Below, one piece after another: positions 44,378 through 53,509 of a DNA stretch of 64,000 nt. This DNA is from Nitrospira sp. (GTDB taxonomy: Bacteria > Nitrospirota > Nitrospiria > Nitrospirales > Nitrospiraceae): contig JAFEBL010000007.1 of NCBI GenBank assembly GCA_018242665.1, positions 62,001-126,000 of the forward strand. The letters are read 5' to 3'. Below the pieces are notes generated by a model, which saw only the letters and a list, made by a program, of their open reading frames with translations, made no database searches and was not told the origin of the DNA. The translations under genes and the position numbers were made by a program. Numbering within the stretch: the stretch's first letter is position 1; every line of letters begins with the position of its first letter.

Positions 44378-44863
44378 ATGAAACACTCCTTCTGGTCTTT
44401 ACTTTCAGTCGCGGCAAGTTTGGTGATGGTACAGGCCTGCAGTCATGCTCCGCAGCCGCAGGAAGCGGTCTGGGTCGAACCGGCGGCGGGAGCCATTTCC
44501 CTTCACCGCGGGGAGCATGCTGTGTTGGCCGGCGAGTGGGAGTATGAAGAAGGCGGCATGGTCGTGCCATTGAACCTGGATCGATTCGGCAACGGCTCGT
44601 ACGATTTCAAGGATGGACGGTTTCGCACCGACCTGCTGGCCGACCACCGGTGGGCGGGGGCCTGGGTTCAGCAGGAAAATGATCGCGAAGGGGGCTTTGA
44701 GATTACCCTGTCGCCGGACTTTTCAGAAGGTGACGGCCGATGGTGGTACACCCGGATCGAACAGGACCGTGCGCCGACCCAAGCCGGCGGGCGTTTTCAT
44801 GTCGTGAAGGTGCAGTCGATGGCGGAGCATCTGCCGTTGCCCTCCCCAGAGCCTCCCCGTTAA
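44378..44863 (+). CDS. Putative lipoprotein
   Basis: A protein of about 161 residues. ATG 44378 is preferred since CAGGA lies eight bases upstream; ATG 44369 is also in frame. The leader ends SLVMVQAC, giving a lipidated Cys near residue 21, followed by a beta-rich domain (AVLAGEWEYEEGGMVVPLNLDRFGNGSYDFKDGRF, then WWYTRIEQDRAPTQ) that resembles secreted lipocalin-like or META-type folds with a G-x-W start. The function is unknown. Its 3' end overlaps the dehydrogenase gene on the other strand by four bases. Confidence 0.7.
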   Translation: MKHSFWSLLSVAASLVMVQACSHAPQPQEAVWVEPAAGAISLHRGEHAVLAGEWEYEEGGMVVPLNLDRFGNGSYDFKDGRFRTDLLADHRWAGAWVQQENDREGGFEITLSPDFSEGDGRWWYTRIEQDRAPTQAGGRFHVVKVQSMAEHLPLPSPEPPR

Positions 44864-45738
44864 CCCTGACGCGTCCCTTCCGCCGGATCCACTCGCTCAT
44901 ACAACGCCGAGTAATCCACCTCTCCCAATCCTTGCGCGATCGTGTCGGTGAGCAGCGATCGCACTCCCTGAAGTCCTTCGGTTGAAAGGTGCGCCTGTTC
45001 GGCTGCCGCCAGACACAAATCGACATCCTTGAGCAGATGCCGCGTTGAAAAATTCGGATGCTCGTAGTGTCGCGTCGACAGTCGCGGCAATTTCTTGTCG
45101 AACATCGGGGTGTACAACGCGCTTTTTCGCAGGATGTCCATGAACGTGTCCCGGTCGACGTCGCCGTCGCGAATCAGTCCGAGACTGAGGGCAAAGGCGG
45201 CCATTTCTGTGGCGATCAACTGATTCAGCGCGAGTTTCATCACCGCAGCCTTACCCACTGGCCCGATGAGACGCACATCCGATCCCACGGTGTGGAGGAG
45301 CGGTGTCCATTGGGCATAGTCCTCAGGCGTCCCGCCGACCATGATCAACAGCGTGCCTGTCTTGGCCTCCGTGATGCTGCCGAGCACCGGCGCTTCCAGG
45401 TAGCGACCGCCCAGTCGAGCGACCTCCGATTCAAGTGCACGGCTGTCTGACGGCCCGATGGTGCCCATCTGGATCACCATACGTCCGTTGAGTGCGGCAC
45501 TCGTGGGGCGGTCGAACAGGACGGTACGGATGGCGGCGGCATCAGCCAGGAATAGCAGTACGACGTGGGCCTCGGACATAGCCGCAGCCGCAGTGGGCGC
45601 CACCGTCACTCCAAGCTCCCGCAGCGCATAGGTTTTCTCCGCAGAGCGGTTATAGACCGAGAGGGAGTGACCTTCGGCATGCAGCCGTTCTGCGACTGCG
45701 GCTCCCAACAATCCTGTCCCCAGCAAGGCAACGTTCAT
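44860..45738 (-). CDS. NAD(P)-dependent 3-hydroxyisobutyrate-dehydrogenase-family enzyme
   Basis: A 292-residue beta-hydroxyacid dehydrogenase. ATG 45738 has GGAGGT in good position; the frame from 45774 lacks this. Nucleotide binding is ALLGTGLLGAAVAERL, followed by YNRSAEK (Arg after the second strand favours NADP), the substrate block QMGTIGPSDS, and the catalytic Lys in GKAAVMKLALNQL. This is the group of GLYR1 glyoxylate/succinic semialdehyde reductases and tartronate semialdehyde reductases. Which aldehyde is reduced is not evident. No neighbours with a related pathway. Confidence 0.88.
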   Translation of the reverse strand: MNVALLGTGLLGAAVAERLHAEGHSLSVYNRSAEKTYALRELGVTVAPTAAAAMSEAHVVLLFLADAAAIRTVLFDRPTSAALNGRMVIQMGTIGPSDSRALESEVARLGGRYLEAPVLGSITEAKTGTLLIMVGGTPEDYAQWTPLLHTVGSDVRLIGPVGKAAVMKLALNQLIATEMAAFALSLGLIRDGDVDRDTFMDILRKSALYTPMFDKKLPRLSTRHYEHPNFSTRHLLKDVDLCLAAAEQAHLSTEGLQGVRSLLTDTIAQGLGEVDYSALYERVDPAEGTRQG

Positions 45739-45806
45739 GGCACTACCTCCGACGATCGTGACGCGAGCCGGCATGGTACAGAGAGTGAGCCGAGATGAAA
45801 AGGGGG

Positions 45807-46619
45807 TTACGGCAGGGAAGTACGTGCCCCCGCCTGTGCGGTGCTGTGTCGGATGAGATGTGCGCGTGCCTCGGTCGACAGACTCGGGCCGATCGCCAGC
45901 GTGCCGGACAGTCTCGGATCGGAGCGGTTAAATGCCAGTGGTTGGCCGGCGGCGGTGGTGGCTTGCCCTCCGCTTTCCTCGATGAGCAGCACGCCGGCGG
46001 CGATGTCCCATTCGTTGCCGCCGTCGAGGGTCATGGCCGCATCGGCCTGTCCGGCCGCAACGAGCGCGAGGGCATAGGCAATGGAGCCGATCGGGCGGCA
46101 TCGAATGTGGGGCTCAAGGCCTTCAAATCGACCGACTCGCAATTCCCACGGATTCACGAGCGCGAGCGGCCGCTCAGCCGGAGTATAGGGAGGATGCGTG
46201 GGTTCAAGGAGACGCTCAGCTTTCAATCCCCGCCCACGTACGGCCGAATAGCAGTCACCGGTTGAGGGATTGAAGATGGCGGCGACGACCGGCGTGCCCT
46301 GTTCGACCAAGGCGACCGACAGGCAAAATTCCGGCAGTCCTCGCACGAAGGCGCGCGTCCCGTCGATCGGATCGACAATCCAGACGCGTGATTTGCCCAG
46401 ACGCTCCCCGTCGTCCGTGCTTTCCTCGGACAGCCAGCCGTCATCAGGAAACGCAGCCGACAATCGATCGTGCAGGATGCGATTGACTGCAAGGTCGGCG
46501 GACGTGACCGGGGACTGATCGGCCTTCGTGTAGGTGTCAAATCCGGTCGTCGAGAGGCGAAGGGCTTCGAGCCCCGCCTGATACAGGGCGTCAGTCAATA
46601 GGGCGAGCTCACGATCCAT
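45807..46619 (-). CDS. Inositol monophosphatase family phosphatase (CysQ-like)
   Basis: A 270-residue Mg-dependent phosphatase; ATG 46619 is chosen, but GTG 46655 with GAAAGG upstream is a real alternative. Metal-binding residues: Glu pair in WLSEES, DPIDGT in WIVDPIDGTRAFVRG, and the late WDIAAG motif with its Asp. The PVTSADLAVNRIL start and overall length fit CysQ-type 3'(2'),5'-bisphosphate nucleotidase, which removes PAP in sulfur assimilation, although inositol- or histidinol-phosphate activity cannot be excluded. No sulfur genes are nearby. Confidence 0.85.
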   Translation of the reverse strand: MDRELALLTDALYQAGLEALRLSTTGFDTYTKADQSPVTSADLAVNRILHDRLSAAFPDDGWLSEESTDDGERLGKSRVWIVDPIDGTRAFVRGLPEFCLSVALVEQGTPVVAAIFNPSTGDCYSAVRGRGLKAERLLEPTHPPYTPAERPLALVNPWELRVGRFEGLEPHIRCRPIGSIAYALALVAAGQADAAMTLDGGNEWDIAAGVLLIEESGGQATTAAGQPLAFNRSDPRLSGTLAIGPSLSTEARAHLIRHSTAQAGARTSLP

Positions 46620-46773
46620 TGGTGCGGCAACTCCATTTGCTGAGGTGAATGGCACGGTGTCGCGCCTTTCTTCACCGTACCAGGTCCTGGCCCGGGAACA
46701 AAGCCCTGATCGTGTTCATCGCGCAGGTGGCTCTTGACCCTCCCGCCGCTTCCGCGTACAAGCTGGGTTGGCC

Positions 46774-47832
46774 ATGAAGATGAAGCACAAACATTCTCGG
46801 AAAGCGGGGCTGCCGCCCGGCACCCTGGTCCACATCGGTGAGAAAAGGTCCGAGACCGTCACCATTACCGTCTATGAATACGGTGAAGGGCAATTTCAGG
46901 AACGCTCGGTGGCGAAGCCGGATGAGATCACCTTGACGGGTGAGCCGACCGTTCGCTGGGTGGATGTCGGGGGCATTCACAAGATGGAGGTGCTGGAGGC
47001 CTTCGGAAAAATGTTCGGACTCCATCCGCTGTTGCTGGAAGACATCGCGAATACGGACCAACGCCCGAAGCTTGACGACTACGGCACGTATGGCTACGTG
47101 GTCTTGAAAATGCTGTACGAGGGGAAGAACGAAGGCGACATCAATGTCGAGCAGGTCAGTCTGGTGTTCGGAGAAAACTATGTGCTGTCATTTCAGGAAA
47201 ACGGTGGCGATGTATTCCAGGGCGTCAAAGAACGGCTGCGGAACGGGAAGGGGCGGTTACGCCATGCGGGTGCGGACTACCTGCTCTATGCGCTGATGGA
47301 TTCGATCGTGGATCGGTACTTCGTCATTCTGGAAACCCTGGGAGAAAAAATCGAGGTCTTGCAGGACGTGTGTGTGACCAACCCCGGGCCGGAAACCCTG
47401 AAGGATATCCATGCGCTCAAACGGCAACTCCTGTACTTCCGCCGATCGGTCTGGCCGCTGCGTGATCTCATGAACAACCTGTCGAGGTCGGATGGCCAGT
47501 TTTTCCAAGGCTCGACGAAGGTGTTTTTCCGCGACGTCTACGATCACATTATTCAGATCGGCGACACGGTCGAGACCCTGCGGGAAATGGTCTCGTCGAT
47601 GATGGAAGTGTATCTGTCCAGCGTCAGTTACCGGTTGAACGGGGTCATGAAAGTGCTGACGATCATCACGACGATTTTCATGCCGCTCAGCTTTATTGCG
47701 AGTATCTACGGAATGAATTTCGAGCACATGCCGGAATTGAAATCGCCCTGGGGGTATCCGATGGTGCTGAGCGTCATGGCTGTGACCGGACTGGCGATGT
47801 TGTACTTCTTCAAGCAAAAGAAGTGGCTCTGA
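46774..47832 (+). CDS. corA: Magnesium/cobalt transporter CorA
   Basis: A 352-residue CorA. A large acidic N-terminal cytoplasmic funnel (about 1-285: HPLLLEDIANTDQRPKLDDYG is the classic block) leads to two membrane helices at the end, with the pore signature YGMNFEHMPEL between them and a basic KQKKW tail. This is the CorA family arrangement of homopentameric Mg2+ channels gated by cytoplasmic Mg2+. TTG 46768 is in frame before ATG 46774; the ATG is used. There is no clear ribosome site. It is convergent with the next gene, nine bases apart. Confidence 0.95.
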   Translation: MKMKHKHSRKAGLPPGTLVHIGEKRSETVTITVYEYGEGQFQERSVAKPDEITLTGEPTVRWVDVGGIHKMEVLEAFGKMFGLHPLLLEDIANTDQRPKLDDYGTYGYVVLKMLYEGKNEGDINVEQVSLVFGENYVLSFQENGGDVFQGVKERLRNGKGRLRHAGADYLLYALMDSIVDRYFVILETLGEKIEVLQDVCVTNPGPETLKDIHALKRQLLYFRRSVWPLRDLMNNLSRSDGQFFQGSTKVFFRDVYDHIIQIGDTVETLREMVSSMMEVYLSSVSYRLNGVMKVLTIITTIFMPLSFIASIYGMNFEHMPELKSPWGYPMVLSVMAVTGLAMLYFFKQKKWL

Positions 47833-47841
47833 CATGAGGGG

Positions 47842-48201
47842 TCAATCCAGAACCTCGACGCGATCAACGAAGTACGGCGTTTCGCCGAAGCAGGTGGTGG
47901 GGATATAGCGAAACTCTTTGTAGTGCAAGACGACCCGCTTCCCCATCTGTCCATCGAGCTTCTTGGCCACGTTCTCGTCCCAGACCGTAAAGCTCCACAA
48001 CACTGGGGCGACACCTGGCACGGTCGTCATCGCCAGCTCGCCTTCCTGCGTTTTGCAAAACCATCCTTTTCGGGACAGCTTCTGCAGGTACCCGGCGCGA
48101 TCGCCGTCCGAATAGCTCCAGTTAAAGACGACCAGCAGATAGGCTGCGCCGCCGAAAAATATTAACGTGAGGAGAAGGCCGGGTCTCCAGAGCCACGTCA
48201 T
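47842..48201 (-). CDS. Hypothetical membrane-anchored protein
   Basis: A 119-residue protein with AAAAGGAG before ATG 48201. One N-terminal membrane helix (LLLTLIFFGGAAYLLVVF) is followed by a small soluble domain (YLQKLSRKGWFCKTQEGELAM, then VVLHYKEFRYIPTTCFGETPYFVDRVEVL). Two Cys residues in the soluble part could pair if it is periplasmic. I have seen this pattern only in unassigned conserved proteins. It lies next to leuD on the same strand with 19 bases between, with leuC and leuD upstream, so it may be co-transcribed, without a pathway link. Confidence 0.7.
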   Translation of the reverse strand: MTWLWRPGLLLTLIFFGGAAYLLVVFNWSYSDGDRAGYLQKLSRKGWFCKTQEGELAMTTVPGVAPVLWSFTVWDENVAKKLDGQMGKRVVLHYKEFRYIPTTCFGETPYFVDRVEVLD

Positions 48202-48220
48202 AGCACTCCTTTTCTGACGG

Positions 48221-48841
48221 TTACCTTACGTCTTGAAATAGCCAGGGGGCTTGGGTGCGGCGGCGTTGCTCGTACTCGCCGATCTGTGCCGCATGCTGCA
48301 GTGTCAGGCCGATCGCGTCCAATCCGCGATACAGGCAATCCTTTCGGAACGGATCGATGTCGAAGTGGTAGGCCGTGCCCTCAGGTGTGTTGACCTGCTG
48401 GGCCGCCAAGTCGACGGTCAGCTTGTAGCCATCATGCTTGGTTACGCCGTCGAACAGCGCTTGGATGTCCGATCCCTTCAGCACCACCGGAAGAATGCCG
48501 TTCTGGAAGCAGTTGTTGTAGAAAATGTCCGCGAAGCTGGGTGCCAGGACGCAGCGAAATCCCTGGTCGAGCAGCGCCCAGGGGGCATGTTCGCGAGACG
48601 ATCCGCAGCCGAAGTTGTCCCTTGTCAGGAGGATCGAGGCCTGTTGGTAGCGCGGTTGGTTCAGGAAAAAGTCAGGGTCCTGGGATCCATCCTTTCGTCG
48701 CCGCCAATCATAGAACAACCCTTCACGCAGACCCGTGCGCTTGATGGTCTTCAAAAACTGCTTCGGAATGATTTGGTCGGTATCGACATTGAGCCGGTCC
48801 AACGGAGCGACCAAGCCGGTGAGTGTGGTGAATGCGTCCAT
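48221..48841 (-). CDS. leuD: 3-isopropylmalate dehydratase small subunit
   Basis: A 206-residue Leu[20 protein letters not shown] begins the swivelling domain, [15 protein letters not shown] is its hallmark, and [18 protein letters not shown] closes the substrate pocket. With LeuC it isomerises 2-isopropylmalate to 3-isopropylmalate in leucine synthesis. AAAAGGAC precedes ATG 48841. It follows leuC by 78 bases on the same strand. Confidence 0.97.
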   Translation of the reverse strand: MDAFTTLTGLVAPLDRLNVDTDQIIPKQFLKTIKRTGLREGLFYDWRRRKDGSQDPDFFLNQPRYQQASILLTRDNFGCGSSREHAPWALLDQGFRCVLAPSFADIFYNNCFQNGILPVVLKGSDIQALFDGVTKHDGYKLTVDLAAQQVNTPEGTAYHFDIDPFRKDCLYRGLDAIGLTLQHAAQIGEYEQRRRTQAPWLFQDVR

Positions 48842-48919
48842 GGTATGTCCTTTTGTGCGTCGTGTCTGCCGGCCGCCGTCATCAACGGACCCGGCGTCAG
48901 GATCGAACGGCCTTCCCGC

Positions 48920-50323
48920 TTATGACCATTGGCGGATATCGACGAAATGGCCCTCGATCGCCGCTGCCACCGCCATGGCCGGCGACACCAGATGGGTGCG
49001 TCCCCCGGCGCCTTGACGGCCTTCGAAGTTCCGATTGCTGGTCGAGGCGCAGCGTTCGCCTGGCTGTAACACGTCGGCATTCATCGCCAGGCACATGCTG
49101 CAGCCGGCCTCGCGCCATTCGAAGCCCGATTCCTTGAAGATGCGGTCCAAGCCCTCTTGTTCCGCCTGCTGTTTCACCAGACCGGAGCCGGGGACGACCA
49201 TGGCGTGCACGCTGCCGGCGACCTTTTTGCCCTTGGCGAAGGAGGCGGCCAGCCGTAGGTCTTCGATCCGTGAATTGGTGCAGGACCCGATGAACACCTT
49301 GTCGATCTTAATGTCGCGGATCGGCATGCCGGGCTTGAGCGCCATATACTCGATGGCGCGCTCGGTGGCCTGGCGGAGTTTGTCATCGCGCATGGTGCTG
49401 GGGTCCGGCACCGTGCCATCCACGCCGGTCACCATGCCGGGGCTGGTTCCCCACGTCACCTGCGGCGCAATCGTCTCGGCACGTAATTCCACGACGGCAT
49501 CGTACTTCGCGCCGGCATCGGTGTGGAGATTCCGCCAGGCTGCCACGGCCTGGTCCCAGAGGGCTCCCTTCGGCGCCATCGGGCGGCCTTTGATGTAGTT
49601 GAAGGTGGTCTCGTCCGGAGCGACCATGCCGGCGCGGGCTCCACCTTCGATCGACATGTTGCAGAGCGTCATGCGGCCTTCCATGCTGAGCGCGCGAATG
49701 GCGGAACCCGTATATTCGATCACATAGCCCGTTCCGCCTGCCGTCCCGATCTTGCCGATGATGGCCAGGATGATGTCCTTTGCGGAGCAGCGCGGCGACA
49801 GTTGCCCATCGACACGGACTTCCATCGTTTTGGGGCGCTTCTGCACGAGACATTGCGTGGCCAGCACGTGTTCGACTTCGCTGGTGCCGATGCCGAACGC
49901 GAGCGCGCCGAACGCGCCGTGAGTCGACGTATGAGAATCTCCGCAGACGATCGTCATGCCCGGCAGGGTGAATCCTTGCTCTGGGCCGATGACGTGGACC
50001 ACGCCTTGGCGGATGTCGTTCATGCCGAAGAGGGTAATGCCAAACGTCTTGCAGTTATCATCCAACGTTTGGATTTGTTTCGCGCTAATGGGATCGGCAA
50101 TGGCGATGCGGCGGTCAGTCGTCGGGACATTGTGATCGGGGACCGCCAGTGCGGCAGCCGATCGGCGCGGAGTGCGCCCGGCCACTGTCAGCCCTTCGAA
50201 GGCCTGCGGCGAGGTGACTTCGTGCACCAAATGGCGATCGATATAGAGCAACGTGGTTCCATCCGGTTCCGCCCGAACCACGTGGTCGTTCCAAATTTTT
50301 TCGAACAGTGTCTGTGCAGCCAT
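48920..50323 (-). CDS. leuC: 3-isopropylmalate dehydratase large subunit
   Basis: A 467-residue LeuC. ATG 50323 is chosen over 50329 because AAGGAG is seven bases away from the former and only one from the latter. DHNVPT near residue 48, [40 protein letters not shown] and CSMCLAMN provide the 4Fe-4S cluster cysteines and the aconitase-fold active site. It needs LeuD for activity. A candidate promoter and a leader hairpin lie upstream. leuA and leuB are not in the window. Confidence 0.97.
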   Translation of the reverse strand: MAAQTLFEKIWNDHVVRAEPDGTTLLYIDRHLVHEVTSPQAFEGLTVAGRTPRRSAAALAVPDHNVPTTDRRIAIADPISAKQIQTLDDNCKTFGITLFGMNDIRQGVVHVIGPEQGFTLPGMTIVCGDSHTSTHGAFGALAFGIGTSEVEHVLATQCLVQKRPKTMEVRVDGQLSPRCSAKDIILAIIGKIGTAGGTGYVIEYTGSAIRALSMEGRMTLCNMSIEGGARAGMVAPDETTFNYIKGRPMAPKGALWDQAVAAWRNLHTDAGAKYDAVVELRAETIAPQVTWGTSPGMVTGVDGTVPDPSTMRDDKLRQATERAIEYMALKPGMPIRDIKIDKVFIGSCTNSRIEDLRLAASFAKGKKVAGSVHAMVVPGSGLVKQQAEQEGLDRIFKESGFEWREAGCSMCLAMNADVLQPGERCASTSNRNFEGRQGAGGRTHLVSPAMAVAAAIEGHFVDIRQWS

Positions 50324-50387
50324 GGCCATACTCCTTATAAACCCGCGCCCCTGCGAGAGATTGAGGCGCGGTACTCATCGCGGAGCT

Positions 50388-50418
50388 ATTATATATGCGA
50401 CCAGGCCTGTCGCATCAA
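50388..50418 (-). promoter_or_regulatory. Candidate leuCD promoter
   Basis: On the minus strand TTGATG (50418-50413), 17 bases, then TATATA (50395-50390) overlapping a perfect TATAAT (50393-50388). Transcription would start near 50380. The leader of about 55 bases then contains a hairpin with 7-bp GC arms (50371-50365 with 50349-50343) just before the ribosome site of leuC. No leader peptide with leucine codons is visible. Confidence 0.5.
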
Positions 50419-50441
50419 GGGCAAAGGGGCTTGGGAAAAAA

Positions 50442-50717
50442 ATGCCTCTTCAGATTTCAAAACCGCGCACCGATAAGGTGTCCATGGAACAGGAACCCAT
50501 CAACGCGGACCACATCAGCATCCCTCGCTGGACGATCAAACGCGATCCCCGGGCACTGGGGTGCTCCATCTGCGGGTCGGCGATCGTGAAGATTACCGCG
50601 GAATGGCGGCAGGTCTCCTTCTGCACCTGCAGACTGATCGAATACCGCGTGTTACCGCGAGCGCCCAAGGCCTTGCCTGCCCCCTCTCCCGCAGCAGATT
50701 CACGCAAAGACCCCTAA
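50442..50717 (+). CDS. Small cysteine-motif protein
   Basis: A 91-residue protein if started at ATG 50442, or 77 residues from ATG 50484 (AAGGTG upstream). It has CSIC and CTC pairs (LGCSICGSAIVKITAEWRQVSFCTCRL) that look like one small zinc ribbon, then a Pro/Ala-rich tail. The function is unknown. It is divergent from leuC and the exported protein gene follows 23 bases later. Confidence 0.55.
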   Translation: MPLQISKPRTDKVSMEQEPINADHISIPRWTIKRDPRALGCSICGSAIVKITAEWRQVSFCTCRLIEYRVLPRAPKALPAPSPAADSRKDP

Positions 50718-50740
50718 TCTCGTCTGAGATGGAGATTCAT

Positions 50741-51292
50741 ATGGCGCGATGGCAGTGGGCGCTTCTGACGGCGTGCTGCTCGATCATGCTCGTATCGGGA
50801 TTGGCCGCGGCGAGTGATCGCCCGCATGCGAAGTCGTTGACGCGACCGGGATTGCCCGCACCAGCCTCGTCGCTGCGATCCTGTTCGGGTGACGATCTGC
50901 TCGGTACCTGGAGTCTGGTGGCGTTCGAGTCTTCCTATCGCTTCAAACATCCGGATGCCCCGTATCTGTTTCCCTATCAGGTCTTCCACTACTCATCTGA
51001 GCATGGAGCCAAATCAGCCCACTCGCGTACACCGATGCTCGACAGCCCAGACCGGTTGTTTGAAGGTGTCCCGCTCAATCTGACATATCAGGTCGAGCCG
51101 GGAGGCCGCGTGGTGCTCAAAACGAAGGGGCAGGACGCGGCAGTGGAAGTGTGGTCTTGCTCCGTCGTCGGGCAAGACTCACAAGCGAAGAATGACGGAA
51201 TTGCTCTTCGTCTCGGCGATGTGGTCATGACCCTCCTCGGCAGCCACGGACAAGCCTTGTTCGTGCGGCATTTGCGAAAAACCCCGGCCTAA
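50741..51292 (+). CDS. Secreted hypothetical protein
   Basis: A 183-residue protein; ATG 50741 has GGAG eight bases upstream. A Sec leader (LLTACCSIMLVSGLAAA) is followed by a beta-rich domain with DLLGTWSLVAFESSYRF, a G-T-W start typical of lipocalin-like folds, and NLTYQVEPGGRVVLKTK, EVWSCSVVG, ALRLGDVVMTL. Two mature Cys residues (CSGDD and WSCSV) could form a disulfide in the periplasm. The function is unknown. Confidence 0.65.
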   Translation: MARWQWALLTACCSIMLVSGLAAASDRPHAKSLTRPGLPAPASSLRSCSGDDLLGTWSLVAFESSYRFKHPDAPYLFPYQVFHYSSEHGAKSAHSRTPMLDSPDRLFEGVPLNLTYQVEPGGRVVLKTKGQDAAVEVWSCSVVGQDSQAKNDGIALRLGDVVMTLLGSHGQALFVRHLRKTPA

Positions 51293-51318
51293 CAGATCTT
51301 GGCAGGCAGTAAGCCGTC

Positions 51319-51852
51319 GTGCTACTACCCACGGCATGCGGAGGGCAGGCCCGCTTGCGCCCTTCCGCCGAGGAGGCCGTGGACGATTCCATTCAGGTGT
51401 GGCGACGACCGGACATTGTCGACTGGTCTCAATGGCTGCTCGACAGCTACCGCCAGTGCGTCGGCCGAGAGTTGCTGGAACGGGTGGGTGGGGCTGAAGC
51501 GCAGGCCCAGGCGTTGTTCATTGCCCCGTTTGTCGTGGTGTCGCACGGAACCCAAGCAGATCCGATCCTGAACTACGGATCGCACCTCGCCCTCACGCTC
51601 TGGGAGATGACCTGGGAGCAGCTGGTGAGCACGCCATCTCGTCTGACGGCGGAACCGGTGAATCGTACGGAGCGGGAGTCGATGCTGGAACGCGCTCGCA
51701 CTCAGGGATATATCGACAACTACCGGGGGATCAGAATATCGAGCAGCGGGCGGCGGTTTCTGATAGAGCAGGCGATCGTGTGGAATGTGGTGGACCAGGC
51801 GGGTCATCGTCAGGGACAAGCGGCGACATTCTCACGCTGGACCTTCCTCTAG
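51319..51852 (+). CDS. MEKHLA-domain protein
   Basis: A protein of up to 177 residues with a GTG start at 51319; GTG 51379 after GAGGAGG is an alternative. Most of its length is a MEKHLA domain: FIAPFVVVSHGTQADPILNYGSHLALTLWEMTWEQLVSTPSRLTAEP, then GYIDNYRGIRISSSGRRFLIEQAIVWNVVD and GQAATFSRW. This PAS-like fold is best known at the C-terminus of plant HD-ZIP III proteins, and occurs alone in bacteria and algae. A sensory or small-molecule-binding role is assumed from fold only. It overlaps the DUF1653 gene on the other strand by 21 bases. Confidence 0.82.
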   Translation: MLLPTACGGQARLRPSAEEAVDDSIQVWRRPDIVDWSQWLLDSYRQCVGRELLERVGGAEAQAQALFIAPFVVVSHGTQADPILNYGSHLALTLWEMTWEQLVSTPSRLTAEPVNRTERESMLERARTQGYIDNYRGIRISSSGRRFLIEQAIVWNVVDQAGHRQGQAATFSRWTFL

Positions 51853-52050
51853 CCGCCGGAATCTCGGCACGAGCTGACCACCGATGGTGACCGATTCCGA
51901 AAACATACTCGCCGGTCTGATCCACAAGCCGCCTTCTCCATAGAGTTGCCGATAGACGACGAATTCCTCCTCGGTTTCCGAATGCCGAGCCACCCCGAGC
52001 ACTTCGTAGTCGTTGCCTTTGTAGTGACGATAGCGGCCGGGTTTGATCAT
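51832..52050 (-). CDS. DUF1653 family protein
   Basis: A 72-residue protein that is entirely a DUF1653 domain: KPGRYRHYKGNDYEVLGVARHSETEEEFVVYRQLYGEGGLWIRPASMF. The family is a small beta-rich SH3-like fold of unknown function, common as a single gene in proteobacteria and others. It starts divergently, with 49 bases to the next gene, and its 3' end overlaps the MEKHLA gene. Confidence 0.88.
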   Translation of the reverse strand: MIKPGRYRHYKGNDYEVLGVARHSETEEEFVVYRQLYGEGGLWIRPASMFSESVTIGGQLVPRFRRLEEGPA

Positions 52051-52099
52051 AGTGTATTCTTATCAATTCACAACTGCGGACCAGTCTATCGAACTACCT

Positions 52100-53509
52100 A
52101 TGTCATCACAACACCCTCACTCAAAAGATCGCCGGCACGATGTCGTGGTCATCGGCGGCGGGTCGGCTGGTTATGCTGCCGCACGGACCGCGCGCGACGC
52201 CGGGGCGGATGTGGCGATCGTCGATCAGGGTCCTCTTGGCGGGCTCTGTATTTTGCGCGGATGCATGCCGACGAAAACCATTCTCCGGTCAGCCGAAATC
52301 ATGGCGCTGATGAAACGTGCGCGGGAGTTCGGGTTGGCGCCCGTGAGCGCGCGGGCTGACCTGTCGGCGATCGTGGATCGCAAAAATCGACTGGTGCAGG
52401 AGTTTGCCGACTATCGCGTCGCCGCCCTGCGCGACCCGCGATTTACGCTGTACGAATCGCGCGCCGAATTCGTCTCGCCGCATGAGATTTGTGCCGGAGG
52501 GGTGCGCATTCGGGGCGAGGCGTTTGTGATTGCCACCGGGTCGCGCCCGGCCGATGTCGCGATTCCCGGGCTCACTGAAGCGGGGTATCTGACCAGCGAT
52601 GAGATGCTCGATGTGCGCCAGGCGCCGGCCTCACTTTTGGTGCTGGGAGGTGGTTTGGTTGCGGTCGAGTTCGCGCAATTTTTTTCCCGGATCGGCACCA
52701 AGGTCACCATGCTGCAGCGCGGCGCGACGCTGCTGTCCGACATGGATCAGGATGTCGGCCAGGCGTTGGCATCGGCCTTTCAGGATGAAGGCATCGAAGT
52801 GTTCACCGGCGTCTCGTTCAGTCAGGTCACCTCGTCGCCGACGGAAAAAACCGTGCACTTCCTGCAGAATGGCATCGTGCACAGTCGTGCCGCCGACCTC
52901 ATTTTTCAGGCGCTCGGCCGTCGTCCCAACCTGCAAGGCCTGAATCTGGATGCGGCCGGGGTCAAGGTGGTCGATGGTCGCCTGGTCGTTGGGGCCGATA
53001 TGCGGACCTCGCAGCCGCACATTTTTGCCGTCGGCGATGTGAACGATCTCACCCCCATCGTGCATCTGGCGATTCAGCAGGGTGAAACGGCTGCGTTTAA
53101 TGCGACCCACCCGGACGAGCCGGCGCACGTCATCGATCATCGACTCGATAGTGAAATGGTCTTCACCGATCCGCAGGTGGCGGTGGCGGGGCTGAGCGAG
53201 CGCGAGTGTCGGGCGCAGGCGATTCCGTATCTGACCGCGTCATACCCGTTTGCCGATCATGGGAAGGCGATGTGTCTCGGGGCCTCTCATGGATTCGTGA
53301 AATTAATTTGTCGTCCAGACAGCGGCGAACTGTTAGGGGCGCACATTGTCGGTCCCGAAGCCGCGGAATTAATCCACGAACTGATTGCCGTGATGTATTT
53401 TCATGGGACCGCTCAGGACCTGCTCCGCATTCCGCACTATCATCCCACGCTGGCTGAAATCGTGACCTATCCGGCGGAATCTATTGTGGAACAGATGGGT
53501 CGAGCATGA
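52100..53509 (+). CDS. Pyridine nucleotide-disulfide oxidoreductase (Lpd/MerA-like)
   Basis: A 469-residue class I FAD enzyme. ATG 52100 precedes VVVIGGGSAGYAAARTA. The redox pair Cys50 and Cys55 is in GGLCILRGCMPTK; the NAD(P) motif is LVLGGGLVAVEFAQFF, the second FAD motif IFAVGDVNDL, and the catalytic His-Glu pair IPHYHPTLAEIV is at the dimer end. It lacks an N-terminal HMA domain and the C-terminal Cys pair of mercuric reductase, so dihydrolipoamide or another disulfide is more likely. It is followed by a TPR lipoprotein through an ATGA overlap. Confidence 0.9.
   Translation: MSSQHPHSKDRRHDVVVIGGGSAGYAAARTARDAGADVAIVDQGPLGGLCILRGCMPTKTILRSAEIMALMKRAREFGLAPVSARADLSAIVDRKNRLVQEFADYRVAALRDPRFTLYESRAEFVSPHEICAGGVRIRGEAFVIATGSRPADVAIPGLTEAGYLTSDEMLDVRQAPASLLVLGGGLVAVEFAQFFSRIGTKVTMLQRGATLLSDMDQDVGQALASAFQDEGIEVFTGVSFSQVTSSPTEKTVHFLQNGIVHSRAADLIFQALGRRPNLQGLNLDAAGVKVVDGRLVVGADMRTSQPHIFAVGDVNDLTPIVHLAIQQGETAAFNATHPDEPAHVIDHRLDSEMVFTDPQVAVAGLSERECRAQAIPYLTASYPFADHGKAMCLGASHGFVKLICRPDSGELLGAHIVGPEAAELIHELIAVMYFHGTAQDLLRIPHYHPTLAEIVTYPAESIVEQMGRA

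Noticed and set aside
52240-52300. Mercuric reductase (mer) locus
   Set aside because: The Cys-x4-Cys redox motif is shared by all class I disulfide reductases, and there is no HMA domain, C-terminal Cys pair or other mer gene.
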